A DNA stretch of 21,212 nucleotides from an uncultured Bacilli bacterium (GCA_947626425.1 CANQRX010000013.1:1-21212); one strand, 5' to 3'; positions 8,071-15,525 are shown, numbered from the stretch's first letter. Numbers and translations: made by a program. The notes: generated by a model from the letters alone, not told the origin.

Positions 8071-9145
8071 AAATAATTTTTTTTATTTCATCATATATTA
8101 CTTTGGAGCTCATACTTACTTTTTCGTTATCCATATTCCTAATCATTTTTAACCTTTTTGTTTTATCATTAAGAAGTTCATCGATTTTATTATCTAATAA
8201 CGAAAGTGTTATTTCCTTTTCTTCAATTAAGGTTATACATTCCTTTTCGGCAAGTTCTTTGGCATTATAATATTGATGATTATTAGCTACATTAGGACTA
8301 GGAATGATAATACTCGGGATTTTTAAAGCTAAAATTTCGAAAAGACTTCCGGCTCCAGCCCTCGAAACAACTAAGTCAGAAATTTTTAAAAGACCCGGTA
8401 AATCTTCAATAAAAGGAAAAAGATGAACATTTTGGGCGAAATGATTTTTTTTAGTAAAATCAGCATATAAACTTTTCCCTGTTATATAAACTACTTCGTA
8501 ATTTTTATTTGCCCCTAAAGTTAAAAATTGTTGCATTTTAGCATTTAAGGATTCACTACCTAAAGAACCAGCCACAAAAGTAACTAATTTTTTCGTTTTA
8601 TCCAAACCTAAGTCACTTTTATTTTTCTTTGGTGATAAAAGGGCTTTAGCTCCACAAGGATGCCCTGTATAAATAATTTTTCCATCCGTTTTAAAATATT
8701 GTTTACTAGTTAAAAAACTTATTCCAATTAAATCCGCATATTTAGCAATTAATTTATTACTTTTACCAGGAATACTATTTTGTTCATGAATAAAGGTTTT
8801 GATACCTAATTTATGAGCAGCTTTTATAACCGGATAAGTAACGTATCCTCCGACCCCAATAACGACATCTGGTTTAAAATCAAGCATAATTTTTTGACAT
8901 TTTTTTAAAGATGCTTTTATACAAAAAATGTTTTTAAAATCAAAGAAGATATTTTTGGTAAAACCATAGATTTCAATACTTTCATACTTTATATTCTTTT
9001 TAGGAATTAAATCTTTTTCCATGCGATTGTGAGTTCCAATATATAAAACATCTAAATCTTTTTCTTGTTTTTTAAATTCTTCAATTATGGCAAGGGCCGG
9101 ATTAATATGCCCCATCGTGCCACCGGCTGTTACAATTATTTTCAT
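8069..9145 (-). CDS. murG: UDP-N-acetylglucosamine transferase MurG (lipid II synthase)
   Basis: MurG adds GlcNAc from UDP-GlcNAc to lipid I, making lipid II on the inner face of the membrane. The sequence shows the N-terminal glycine loop TAGGTMGHINPALA, then GVGGYVTYP, FIHEQNSIPGKSN, and the C-terminal UDP-sugar site SRAGAGSLFEILAL. The length of about 358 residues is normal. An in-frame GTG at 9160 would add five residues, but AAGGA is only 1 nt from it. The ATG at 9145 gives the usual MKIIVTAGG start, though with a long 16-nt spacing, so the start is slightly uncertain. murG is divergent from ftsW, whereas in most Bacillota they lie side by side in one dcw cluster. Confidence 0.95.
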   Translation of the reverse strand: MKIIVTAGGTMGHINPALAIIEEFKKQEKDLDVLYIGTHNRMEKDLIPKKNIKYESIEIYGFTKNIFFDFKNIFCIKASLKKCQKIMLDFKPDVVIGVGGYVTYPVIKAAHKLGIKTFIHEQNSIPGKSNKLIAKYADLIGISFLTSKQYFKTDGKIIYTGHPCGAKALLSPKKNKSDLGLDKTKKLVTFVAGSLGSESLNAKMQQFLTLGANKNYEVVYITGKSLYADFTKKNHFAQNVHLFPFIEDLPGLLKISDLVVSRAGAGSLFEILALKIPSIIIPSPNVANNHQYYNAKELAEKECITLIEEKEITLSLLDNKIDELLNDKTKRLKMIRNMDNEKVSMSSKVIYDEIKKII

Positions 9146-9196
9146 AAAATTTGGTAACACATCCTTTCTTTAAAAAAATCTCCTCTTAATAAATAT

Positions 9197-9225
9197 ATTA
9201 TACTAGATGTCTGTCCATGATTAAA
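9197..9225 (-). promoter_or_regulatory. Probable murG promoter
   Basis: On the minus strand TATAAT (9197-9202) lies 17 nt from a weak -35, TTTAAT (9220-9225). It falls in the short divergent gap to ftsW. On the plus strand TATACT at 9198-9203 overlaps it and could be a -10 for ftsW, but no matching -35 was seen. Confidence 0.45.
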
Positions 9226-9288
9226 AGAAAAAAAATTTTAGAATGTCAAATAAATCATAATTTAAGCATATATTTTAGAAAAGAGTTG

Positions 9289-10377
9289 ATGCACATGAAT
9301 AAAAAATTTGATTTACTCCTTTTTATAGCTGTAATTGTTATGGCGTCATTTGGAGTTGTAATGATTTATTCAGCTAGTAGTATATGGGCCGAATATAAGT
9401 TTCATGATCCTTTTAATTTTGTTAAAAGCCAACTATTTTTTTTAGGAATTGGCATTTTTCTTATGCTCTTTATTAGTAAAATAGATTATCATTTTTTAAA
9501 AAAGAAAGCTAATTTAATTTTAGGAATATGTTTTGTCTTTTTAGTTTTAGTTTTAATTCCTGGCATTGGAAGTATCAGAAACGGGTCGCGAAGTTGGTTT
9601 GGAATTGGGGGTTTCGGGATTCAACCTAGTGAATTTGCCAAAATTGGTTTAATAATTTATACGGCTAAGTATCTAAGCAATAACAAAAAAAATCTTCGCG
9701 AAATTAAAAAAGGAGTTTTACCAATATTAGTAGTCATTGGTTTATTCTTTTTATTAATCATGCTTGAGCCTGATTTTGGAACGGCCATGGTTATTGTTTT
9801 AACTTTAACATCTTTAATTTTTATCAGTGGTGTAAAAATTTCTTTTTTTGTCAAAATTGGTTTTGTTGGTCTTTTAGGAATTGTAGCTTTAATAATCGTT
9901 GCTCCTTATCGAATGGCCCGCATTGTTTCCTTTTTAAATCCGTGGTCCGACCCCTTAGGTAGTGGTTTTCAAATAATTCAATCGCTTTATGCTATTGGTC
10001 CAGGAGGACTTTTAGGCCAAGGATTTTTAAATTCGCATCAAAAACATTTTTACTTACCAGAACCTCAAACAGATTTTATTTTTTCGATAATTTCCGAAGA
10101 ATTTGGCTTTTTAGGAGTTTTAATAGTTACAAGTTTTTTTTGTTTTATTTTTTACCGAGCCACCAAAATTGCTTTAAATTCTTATGATGCTTTTGGAAAG
10201 TTTTTAGCCTTTGGCCTTGCCGTGGGAATTGTTATTCAAGCTACCCTAAATTTATGTGTCGTTATCGGCTTAATTCCTGTAACTGGCGTTACACTGCCCT
10301 TCTTTTCTTATGGGGGTTCATCTTTACTTGTTAGTATGGCAAGCATTGGCATTATTTTAAATATTTCTAGGAAATAA
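9289..10377 (+). CDS. ftsW: Peptidoglycan glycosyltransferase FtsW (SEDS family)
   Basis: FtsW is the SEDS-family polymerase that joins lipid II into glycan strands at the division septum, working with a class B PBP. About ten hydrophobic segments are visible. Family motifs are IQPSEFAKIGLI, EPDFGTAMV, the loop YLPEPQTDFIFSIISEEFGF and the terminal GGSSLLVSMASIGIILN. The length is about 362 residues. An ATG at 9217 would add a 24-residue non-hydrophobic extension without a ribosome binding site, so the start is more likely 9289 or 9295 (MNKKFDLLLF). RodA/SpoVE are alternatives, but murG and a division-type PBP nearby favour FtsW. Its last ~90 bp are duplicated downstream at 11389-11474. Confidence 0.9.
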   Translation: MHMNKKFDLLLFIAVIVMASFGVVMIYSASSIWAEYKFHDPFNFVKSQLFFLGIGIFLMLFISKIDYHFLKKKANLILGICFVFLVLVLIPGIGSIRNGSRSWFGIGGFGIQPSEFAKIGLIIYTAKYLSNNKKNLREIKKGVLPILVVIGLFFLLIMLEPDFGTAMVIVLTLTSLIFISGVKISFFVKIGFVGLLGIVALIIVAPYRMARIVSFLNPWSDPLGSGFQIIQSLYAIGPGGLLGQGFLNSHQKHFYLPEPQTDFIFSIISEEFGFLGVLIVTSFFCFIFYRATKIALNSYDAFGKFLAFGLAVGIVIQATLNLCVVIGLIPVTGVTLPFFSYGGSSLLVSMASIGIILNISRK

Positions 10378-10388
10378 GTGAGGCAAAG

Positions 10389-10417
10389 TTGACATACAAA
10401 CTTACGTTTAATATATT
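10389..10417 (+). promoter_or_regulatory. Promoter of the first ORF6N copy
   Basis: TTGACA (10389-10394) and TATATT (10412-10417) are spaced by exactly 17 nt, starting 11 nt after the ftsW stop. The ORF6N gene can therefore be transcribed on its own rather than only by read-through. AAGGAGG follows at 10431-10437, nine nt before the ATG. Confidence 0.75.
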
Positions 10418-10446
10418 TTAGTTGCAAAGCAAGGAGGAAATTAGAA

Positions 10447-11336
10447 ATGAATGATGTTAAATTATTAGAAGAATTAAAAATTGAAAGTATGATTTACGAA
10501 ATAAGAGGTAAACAAGTGATGTTGGATTCTGATTTAGCACAACTTTATAAATGTGTTAATGGTACTAAATCGATTAACTTGGCTGTTCATAGAAATATTG
10601 ATAGGTTCCCCGAAGATTTTTATTTTCAATTAACCACCGAAGAATTTTCAAACTTGAAGTTTCAATTTGAAACTTCAAGTTTGAATGGATATGGTGGAAT
10701 TAGAAAAAATCCGTATGTCTTTACAGAACAAGGAGTTGCTATGTTAGCAAGTGTCTTAAGAACGCCTATCGCTGCAAAAGTAAGTATTAATATTATGCGT
10801 GCTTTTGTAATGATGCGTAAATATATTTCTAACGAGTTAATTGAGCAAAAATATATTAACAATTTAGTGATTAAGCATGATGAAAATATTAAATTGTTAC
10901 AAGAATCTTTTAATATGTTTGAAGAAAAGAAAAAAGATAATGAAATTTATTTTAATGGTCAAATCTATGATGCTTATTCAAAAATAGTTGATATTTTAAA
11001 GGAAGCACATGACAACATAATTATTATTGATAACTATGCAGATAAAACGGTTTTAGATATGATTAGATACTTAAAAGTTGACGTAACTTAATATGTAAAA
11101 ATAATTGTTTATTGAAAGAAATAGATATAAATAAGTATCAAAAGCAATATAAAAATCTCAAAGTAATTTACAGTAATGATTTTCATGATAGATATATTAT
11201 TTTAGATCAAAATGAAATTTATCATTGTGGAACCTCTCTTAATCATGCTGGCAGTAAAACTTTTTCGATTAATAAATTAGAAGACAATATAGTAAAGAAC
11301 TGTTTAATTAATTACACGCTTGCTATTATAGAATAA
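10447..11336 (+). pseudogene. ORF6N-domain gene, first copy, frameshifted (ORF6N domain intact)
   Basis: It opens as a 214-residue frame (10447-11091): an ORF6N DNA-binding domain (about 9-116) that includes MLDSDLAQLY and VFTEQGVAMLA, then a helical linker. At 11087-11089 the run after ACGTAAC is TT, where the intact second copy has TTT. The one-base loss gives an immediate TAA. The missing C-terminal domain continues in another frame to 11336, with the HDRY and YHCGTSLNHAGS motifs still recognisable. A truncated protein with its own strong promoter and ribosome binding site could still bind DNA. The core (about codons 33-116) differs strongly from the second copy and contains a 39-nt palindrome. 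ORF6N proteins are common in phages and mobile elements; their function is mostly unknown. Confidence 0.8.
10647..10685. repeat. 39-nt perfect palindrome inside the ORF6N coding region (copy 1)
   Basis: The 19-nt arm TTCAAACTTGAAGTTTCAA, a single central T (10666) and the exact reverse complement of the arm make the palindrome. It encodes residues around NLKFQFETSSLN. The centre is the first base of the Phe codon of FET (codon 74). It would form a 19-bp hairpin in mRNA or a cruciform in DNA. Confidence 0.95.
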
Positions 11337-11361
11337 TATTTAGTTATTTTGTAAGTGTAAC

Positions 11362-11384
11362 AATCAAAAATTGATTATATTTTT
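11362..11384 (+). terminator. Weak hairpin after the first ORF6N copy
   Basis: AATCAA-AAA-TTGATT (11362-11376) is followed by a T-rich stretch. The stem is short and pure AT apart from two C-G pairs, so termination would be inefficient at best. Confidence 0.3.
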
Positions 11385-11388
11385 AAGA

Positions 11389-11474
11389 CGTTATACTACC
11401 CTTCTTTTGGGGGTTCATCTTTACTTGTTAATATGGCAAGCATTGGCATTATTTTAAATATTTCTAGGAAATAA
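11389..11474 (+). pseudogene. Duplicated 3' end of ftsW (non-functional remnant)
   Basis: These ~86 nt match 10287-10377, including the stop codon, with a 5-nt deletion after CTTCTTTT that breaks the frame. No start or upstream part of ftsW precedes it. Being free of selection, its near-identity to the true ftsW end shows that the duplication is recent. Confidence 0.9.
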
Positions 11475-11485
11475 GTGAGGCAAAG

Positions 11486-11514
11486 TTGACATACAAACTA
11501 ACGTTTGATATATT
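11486..11514 (+). promoter_or_regulatory. Promoter of the second ORF6N copy
   Basis: TTGACA (11486-11491), 17 nt, then TATATT (11509-11514) preceded by TGA, which makes it an extended -10. One of the few base changes from the first copy (TAA to TGA) creates the extension, so this copy may be the stronger. Confidence 0.75.
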
Positions 11515-11543
11515 TTAGTTACAAAGCAAGGAGGAAATTAGAA

Positions 11544-12434
11544 ATGAATGATGTTAAATTATTAGGAGAAGTAAAAATTGAAAGTATGATTTATGAAATA
11601 AGAGGTAAACAAGTGATGTTGGATTCTGATTTAGCTAAGCTTTATGGGGTAGAAACAAAAAGAATTAATGAAGCAGTAAGAAGAAATCCTGAAAAATTTC
11701 CAGAAAGATTTTGTTTTAAATTAAGTAAAAATGAATATCTTGATATTCTAAGGTCGCATTTTGCGACCTTAGAATTAAAACCTGGTCAATATTCAAAATA
11801 TTTACCTCGTGTTTTTACCGAACAAGGTGTAGCAATGCTTGCAACTATTTTAAAATCTGATGTTGCTACAAAAGTAAGTATTGCTATTATGGATGCTTTT
11901 GTAATGATGCGTAAATATATTTCTAATGAGTTAATTGAGCAAAAATATATTAACAATTTAGTGATTAAACATGATGAAGATATTAAATTGTTACAAGAAT
12001 CTTTTAATATGTTTGAAGAAAAGAAAAAAGATAATGAAATTTATTTTAATGGTCAAATCTATGATGCTTATTCAAAAATAATTGATATTTTAAAGGAAGC
12101 ACATGACAACATAATTATTATTGATAACTATGCTGATAAAACGGTTTTAGATATGATTAGATACTTAAAAGTTGACGTAACTTTAATATGTAAAAATAAT
12201 TGTTTATTGAAAGAAATAGATATAAATAAGTATCAAAGACAATATAAAAATCTCAAAGTAATTTATAGTAATGATTTTCATGATAGATATATTATATTAG
12301 ATCAAAATGAAATTTATCATTGTGGAACCTCTCTTAATCATGCTGGCAGTAAAACTTTTTCAATTAATAAATTAGAAGATAATATTGTAAAGGACAGTTT
12401 AATGAATTATACCCTTGCTATTATAGAAAAATAA
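11544..12434 (+). CDS. ORF6N-domain protein with PLD-like C-terminal domain (intact copy)
   Basis: The protein has 296 residues from the ATG at 11544, chosen because AAGGAGG precedes it and the start matches the first copy; an in-frame start at 11505 lies inside the promoter. Residues 9-115 form the ORF6N domain (MLDSDLAKLYGVETKRINEA, then VFTEQGVAMLA). Residues 120-165 are helical. Residues 168-296 form the C-terminal domain often joined to ORF6N (IYDAYSKIIDILKEA, IIIDNYADKTVLD, then HDRYIILD at 246-253 and YHCGTSLNHAGSK). The HDR...YHCG pattern resembles a phospholipase D-like half site, but only one His motif is seen. A DNA-binding role is known for the family in general terms, while the biological function is not. 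The core differs from copy 1 and carries its own palindrome. Confidence 0.85.
   Translation: MNDVKLLGEVKIESMIYEIRGKQVMLDSDLAKLYGVETKRINEAVRRNPEKFPERFCFKLSKNEYLDILRSHFATLELKPGQYSKYLPRVFTEQGVAMLATILKSDVATKVSIAIMDAFVMMRKYISNELIEQKYINNLVIKHDEDIKLLQESFNMFEEKKKDNEIYFNGQIYDAYSKIIDILKEAHDNIIIIDNYADKTVLDMIRYLKVDVTLICKNNCLLKEIDINKYQRQYKNLKVIYSNDFHDRYIILDQNEIYHCGTSLNHAGSKTFSINKLEDNIVKDSLMNYTLAIIEK
11745..11775. repeat. 31-nt palindrome inside the ORF6N coding region (copy 2)
   Basis: ATTCTAAGGTCGCA, a TTT loop, then the exact reverse complement TGCGACCTTAGAAT (14-bp perfect arms). It encodes ILRSHFATLE. The centre (11760) is the first base of the Phe codon of FAT (codon 73), the same alignment position as the centre of the unrelated palindrome in copy 1. 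Confidence 0.95.
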
Positions 12435-12543
12435 TCACAAATTATTTATGAAATTTACCAGTATCTAGGAAGGCATTTGATAAAAAATCATATAATATTA
12501 TAATTAGACTGAAAAAATAACGAAAATGAACTATTAAGACTAA

Positions 12544-12581
12544 AAAAAATGGTAATTTCGGGTTTAACATCACCATTTTTT
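12544..12581. terminator. Bidirectional terminator between the ORF6N gene and the metallophosphoesterase gene
   Basis: A 10-bp stem AAAAAATGGT/ACCATTTTTT has T runs on both strands and lies between two convergent genes. No gene is seen in the rest of 12435-12602. Confidence 0.7.
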
Positions 12582-12602
12582 ATTTTGACTTTAAAACTTT
12601 TT

Positions 12603-14393
12603 TTACTTCTTACGTTCATGAATAAGTTCGCTGTTACATAATAGATCATTATTTTGGAAAAATAAATCTTTTAAAACAATATAACTTATTGTTTGATCAA
12701 GGTTTAAATAAATAGTTGCTTCTATAACATTCATAGGTTTTGATAAAGAATTATTAGGAAAGTAAGAGCCTAAAAATAGCATTTTGGCCTCGGGGCGATA
12801 GATAAGTTTGTGATAATGACCTAAAACTTCTAAAAATACTTCTTTTATACCCGCTTGTTTTTGAACTTCCAAAATTTTTCTTTGACAGGCAGAAATATTT
12901 TGGAAATTTATTTCGCCAAAAATATGAGGATGATGAAGACCAATATAATTATGATCATTAATCATTAAATAAGCATCGTTATAACCCAATGAAACTATAT
13001 CAGTTCGATTTTCTTCCAAAAATTTTAAAACGTCAAACCCTAAATTTACTAACTTCATGTCATGATTTCCTCCCAGTATAGCTTGACAAATATTATCATC
13101 TTGGGGATACAACTTAATCCATTCTTTTACATAATTTATCCATCTTTCATAGTATTGCTTTATGCTTTCTTCATCATTAAAATTTAAGTTGCCTGTGTCA
13201 AAAATATCTCCTAAGTTAAGGATATATTTGATACGTTTTTTTTTCGCATAATCATATAAAGTGTCCATCGACTTAAAAAAATCTAACGATTCAGGCCGAG
13301 AATGAATATCGCTAATAAAAAGAATTTTAAGCGGATTAAAGTCTTGGATATTAAATATTATCTTTTCCCGAATTGGTGGAGGCATAATTTGGTAAGTTTT
13401 TGGTAAAGTTACTTTTTGAGTTCCAACATTAATATACGAAGTTACTTTTTGATATAATGATGAAAATTCTAGTTCGCTTAAGTGAAAATATTTTTTAAAG
13501 TATTGCTTAAGTTCATTAATAGTTTTAGGAGTTCTTAACAAAGTAATTAATTCTAATTCTAAAGCATCTAAATTTGCTGAATTTAAAAAATTATTTTTTG
13601 CTTCATAAATTTGTTTAAATTCACTAAGTTCTTCTAATTGATGTTTTAAATCGTCTAGTTTTTGCTTTTGTTTAATAAAATCATCATCTAATTTTTGCTT
13701 TTTTTGAGTTAAATATTCCGTTTCTATTTGCAATTTTTCATTTACTTTTTGATATTCTTCGATTTCTTTAAATAAGTCTTCTTTTTCTTCTTTAAGAACA
13801 TTTTTTTCTTTTGTTAAATCATTAACTTTTTTTTCTAATTCATTTAATTTTAAAGTTAATTTTTGAATTGTGGCTTCTCTTTTTTTAAACCCAGTTTCTA
13901 AAGAACTTAATTGACTTTTTAATAATTGAGATTCTTCATCAAAATCAAGTTTTTTTTCTTCAACTTTAAATTGAGGTTGCTCTTGAGGTTCTGGTTCTTT
14001 ATAAAATAAAAAAAGGCGATGGGCATTTATTCCCATTAAAACTTGTTGAATTTTTTGCCAACAATTTTGAGTAAAACAATTGCAATATTCATTAAATAAT
14101 TTTGTTATTTTGGTCTGTTTTTCATCTAATTGTTTCATATATTCGGCCGATGAAATTTCATAATTATCAATAATTATATGAATTGAATAAATAATTTTAT
14201 AAAGAATTTTTTCTGATCTTTTAGAATCATCTAATAATCGTTTTTCTGCAATTTCGTAAAAATAATCTAATAATTCTTCGTCTGTATAACTTTTAGAAAA
14301 AATATTGGAATGAAAAGTTTGATAAAAAACTAAGTCTAATGAACTTCTTTTAAAAATTTCATTCATTCTTACTTTGTCAATTGGTAATAACAT
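12603..14393 (-). CDS. Coiled-coil metallophosphoesterase, function unknown
   Basis: The protein has about 596 residues. The N-terminal third is helical and soluble (1-140). A long Lys/Glu/Leu/Gln-rich coiled coil covers about 150-265, and a small helical region about 270-320. The C-terminal calcineurin-like phosphoesterase domain (about 355-560) has the metal-binding motifs FISDIHS, LGDIFD, GGNHDM, HHPH and GHYH, so the two-metal centre looks complete. No signal peptide is seen. Possible substrates are nucleic acid ends, nucleotides or phosphoproteins, and the sequence does not decide. An SbcD/Mre11-type enzyme joined to its own coiled coil is one speculation, but no ATPase motif is present. 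ATG 14393 is preferred over GTG 14402 because AGGTGG lies 5 nt upstream of the ATG. The gene lies 57 nt downstream of mraY. Confidence 0.75.
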   Translation of the reverse strand: MLLPIDKVRMNEIFKRSSLDLVFYQTFHSNIFSKSYTDEELLDYFYEIAEKRLLDDSKRSEKILYKIIYSIHIIIDNYEISSAEYMKQLDEKQTKITKLFNEYCNCFTQNCWQKIQQVLMGINAHRLFLFYKEPEPQEQPQFKVEEKKLDFDEESQLLKSQLSSLETGFKKREATIQKLTLKLNELEKKVNDLTKEKNVLKEEKEDLFKEIEEYQKVNEKLQIETEYLTQKKQKLDDDFIKQKQKLDDLKHQLEELSEFKQIYEAKNNFLNSANLDALELELITLLRTPKTINELKQYFKKYFHLSELEFSSLYQKVTSYINVGTQKVTLPKTYQIMPPPIREKIIFNIQDFNPLKILFISDIHSRPESLDFFKSMDTLYDYAKKKRIKYILNLGDIFDTGNLNFNDEESIKQYYERWINYVKEWIKLYPQDDNICQAILGGNHDMKLVNLGFDVLKFLEENRTDIVSLGYNDAYLMINDHNYIGLHHPHIFGEINFQNISACQRKILEVQKQAGIKEVFLEVLGHYHKLIYRPEAKMLFLGSYFPNNSLSKPMNVIEATIYLNLDQTISYIVLKDLFFQNNDLLCNSELIHERKK

Positions 14394-14397
14394 AAAA

Positions 14398-14414
14398 ACC
14401 ACCTACTTGGTGGT
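14398..14414 (-). promoter_or_regulatory. Hairpin containing the ribosome binding site, just before the metallophosphoesterase ATG
   Basis: Read on the minus strand, ACCACC-AAGTA-GGTGGT is followed directly by TTTTT and ATG. The 3' arm holds the Shine-Dalgarno AGGTGG, so the hairpin would hide it. The T run makes the same structure look like a terminator for mraY. It could act as an attenuator or a translation switch. Confidence 0.5.
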
Positions 14415-14450
14415 ATATTATAAACATAATATTTTAGGTGGTCAAGTTCT

Positions 14451-15443
14451 TTATAGCCAAACGCCATAGGTAATCGCAGCCATCGCTAGTAATAAACCAA
14501 CGACATAAAAGGCTTTAACAATGTCCGTTTCTTGCCAACCTAATTGTTCAAAATGATGATGAATAGGTGCCATTTTAAAGACTTTACGGTGAAATTTACG
14601 AATGGCTATTATTTGAATCATGCTTGATAAAGTTTCAACGACAAAGACGCCTCCGATTAAAGGTAAGGATAATTCATGTCTTGTTACCACAGCAATAGCA
14701 GCCATAGCCCCACCTAATGATAGGCTTCCTAAATCGCCCATGAATACTTTTGCAGGGTGACTGTTAAATAATAGGAAACCTAATAACGCTCCGACTAAGA
14801 TAAAGCAAAATATGGCCACTTCTTGGTATCCTTCCATCCAACCGGTATTCCAAGTAATAATTCCAAAAGCAAAAAAGGCAATGACACATAAACCACCACA
14901 TAAACCATCTAAGCCATCGGTTATATTTACAGCATTACTACTTCCTACTAAAACAAGTAAAATGAATAAACCAAAGGTCCAACCTAAAGGAACAATTAAA
15001 TTTAGAGATGTGATTCTTAAAACCGGTTCACCACCATTTTTCATAAAAATGTAGAAAAAGATTAACGCAATTACCATTTGCAGTAAAAATTTGGTGGAAA
15101 TACGTAAGCCCATATTATTATGATACCTTACTTTGAGCCAATCATCGACAAAGCCTAAGGCGGCATAACTTAAAAAGACAAAAACAACAATTATTAAATT
15201 ATGACTTAATTCGATACTTCCTTTTAAATATAATAAACACAAGGAGATAATAACGGGAATAATAAAGATTATTCCGCCCATCGTCGGGATTCCATCTTTT
15301 TTTAAATGTCTTTCGCCTAAAGTCTTACTGACTGGTTGACGGAAATTAATTTTTTTTAACATAGGTATAAACAAAATTCCACATATAATAGCAAAAATAA
15401 AACCTAACATCATTGCTAAAGCCGCTTTTGCAAGTATTAACAT
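14451..15443 (-). CDS. mraY: Phospho-N-acetylmuramoyl-pentapeptide transferase MraY
   Basis: MraY transfers phospho-MurNAc-pentapeptide to undecaprenyl phosphate, giving lipid I at the membrane. The protein has 330 residues and about ten membrane helices. Visible motifs are TMGGI, DDWLKVR (the Asp pair), NAVNITDGLDGL, GDLGSLSLGG and the HHHFE loop in APIHHHFEQLGW. The length is normal. AGGTG stands 8 nt before the ATG. It lies 83 nt downstream of the PBP gene on the same strand; murD and murE, which commonly flank mraY, are absent here. Confidence 0.97.
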   Translation of the reverse strand: MLILAKAALAMMLGFIFAIICGILFIPMLKKINFRQPVSKTLGERHLKKDGIPTMGGIIFIIPVIISLCLLYLKGSIELSHNLIIVVFVFLSYAALGFVDDWLKVRYHNNMGLRISTKFLLQMVIALIFFYIFMKNGGEPVLRITSLNLIVPLGWTFGLFILLVLVGSSNAVNITDGLDGLCGGLCVIAFFAFGIITWNTGWMEGYQEVAIFCFILVGALLGFLLFNSHPAKVFMGDLGSLSLGGAMAAIAVVTRHELSLPLIGGVFVVETLSSMIQIIAIRKFHRKVFKMAPIHHHFEQLGWQETDIVKAFYVVGLLLAMAAITYGVWL

Positions 15444-15464
15444 AAAATTTCACCTCATACTAAC

Positions 15465-15470
15465 ATTATA
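15465..15470 (-). promoter_or_regulatory. Possible -10 box of mraY
   Basis: TATAAT on the minus strand lies 21 nt before the mraY ATG. No good -35 is found 16-18 nt away. mraY may also be read from the PBP promoter. Confidence 0.3.
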
Positions 15471-15525
15471 CAATTAAAAGAATTAAAAGGCGGGAAAAAA
15501 GCCCAATATTTACATCTTTTAGACA

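Larger units (their letters stand above)
10287..11336 (+). repeat. First unit of a ~1.1-kb tandem duplication (ftsW tail + ORF6N gene)
   Basis: The stretch from CGTT at 10287 recurs 1102 nt downstream at 11389. The ftsW tail, promoter and first ~100 nt of the ORF6N gene differ at about nine positions plus one 5-nt gap in ~250 nt, by eye about 96% identity. The last ~535 nt of the gene differ at roughly 15-20 positions. The segment between (about 10540-10800) is not alignable at the DNA level with its counterpart. This copy still holds the functional ftsW end. Confidence 0.85.
11389..12434 (+). repeat. Second unit of the tandem duplication
   Basis: This repeats the 10287-11336 unit with the ftsW tail, promoter, ribosome binding site, first 33 codons and last ~180 codons nearly identical. 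The central ORF6N core (about 11637-11894) is replaced by divergent sequence. Confidence 0.85.

Noticed and set aside
9217..9288. N-terminal extension of FtsW from the ATG at 9217
   Set aside because: There is no ribosome binding site, it overlaps the divergent promoter region, and the 24 extra residues are unlike FtsW N-termini.
11505..11543. Earlier in-frame start for the second ORF6N gene
   Set aside because: It lies inside the spacer and -10 box of the promoter. The ATG at 11544 has AAGGAGG and matches the first copy.
10436..12434. Diversity-generating retroelement as the cause of the variable ORF6N core
   Set aside because: There is no reverse transcriptase in the window and no adenine-specific substitution pattern. 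The two cores differ throughout, including by length changes.
12450..12475. CTAGGAA after the second ORF6N gene as a possible third ftsW tail
   Set aside because: Only about seven bases match and the flanks do not, so it is chance.
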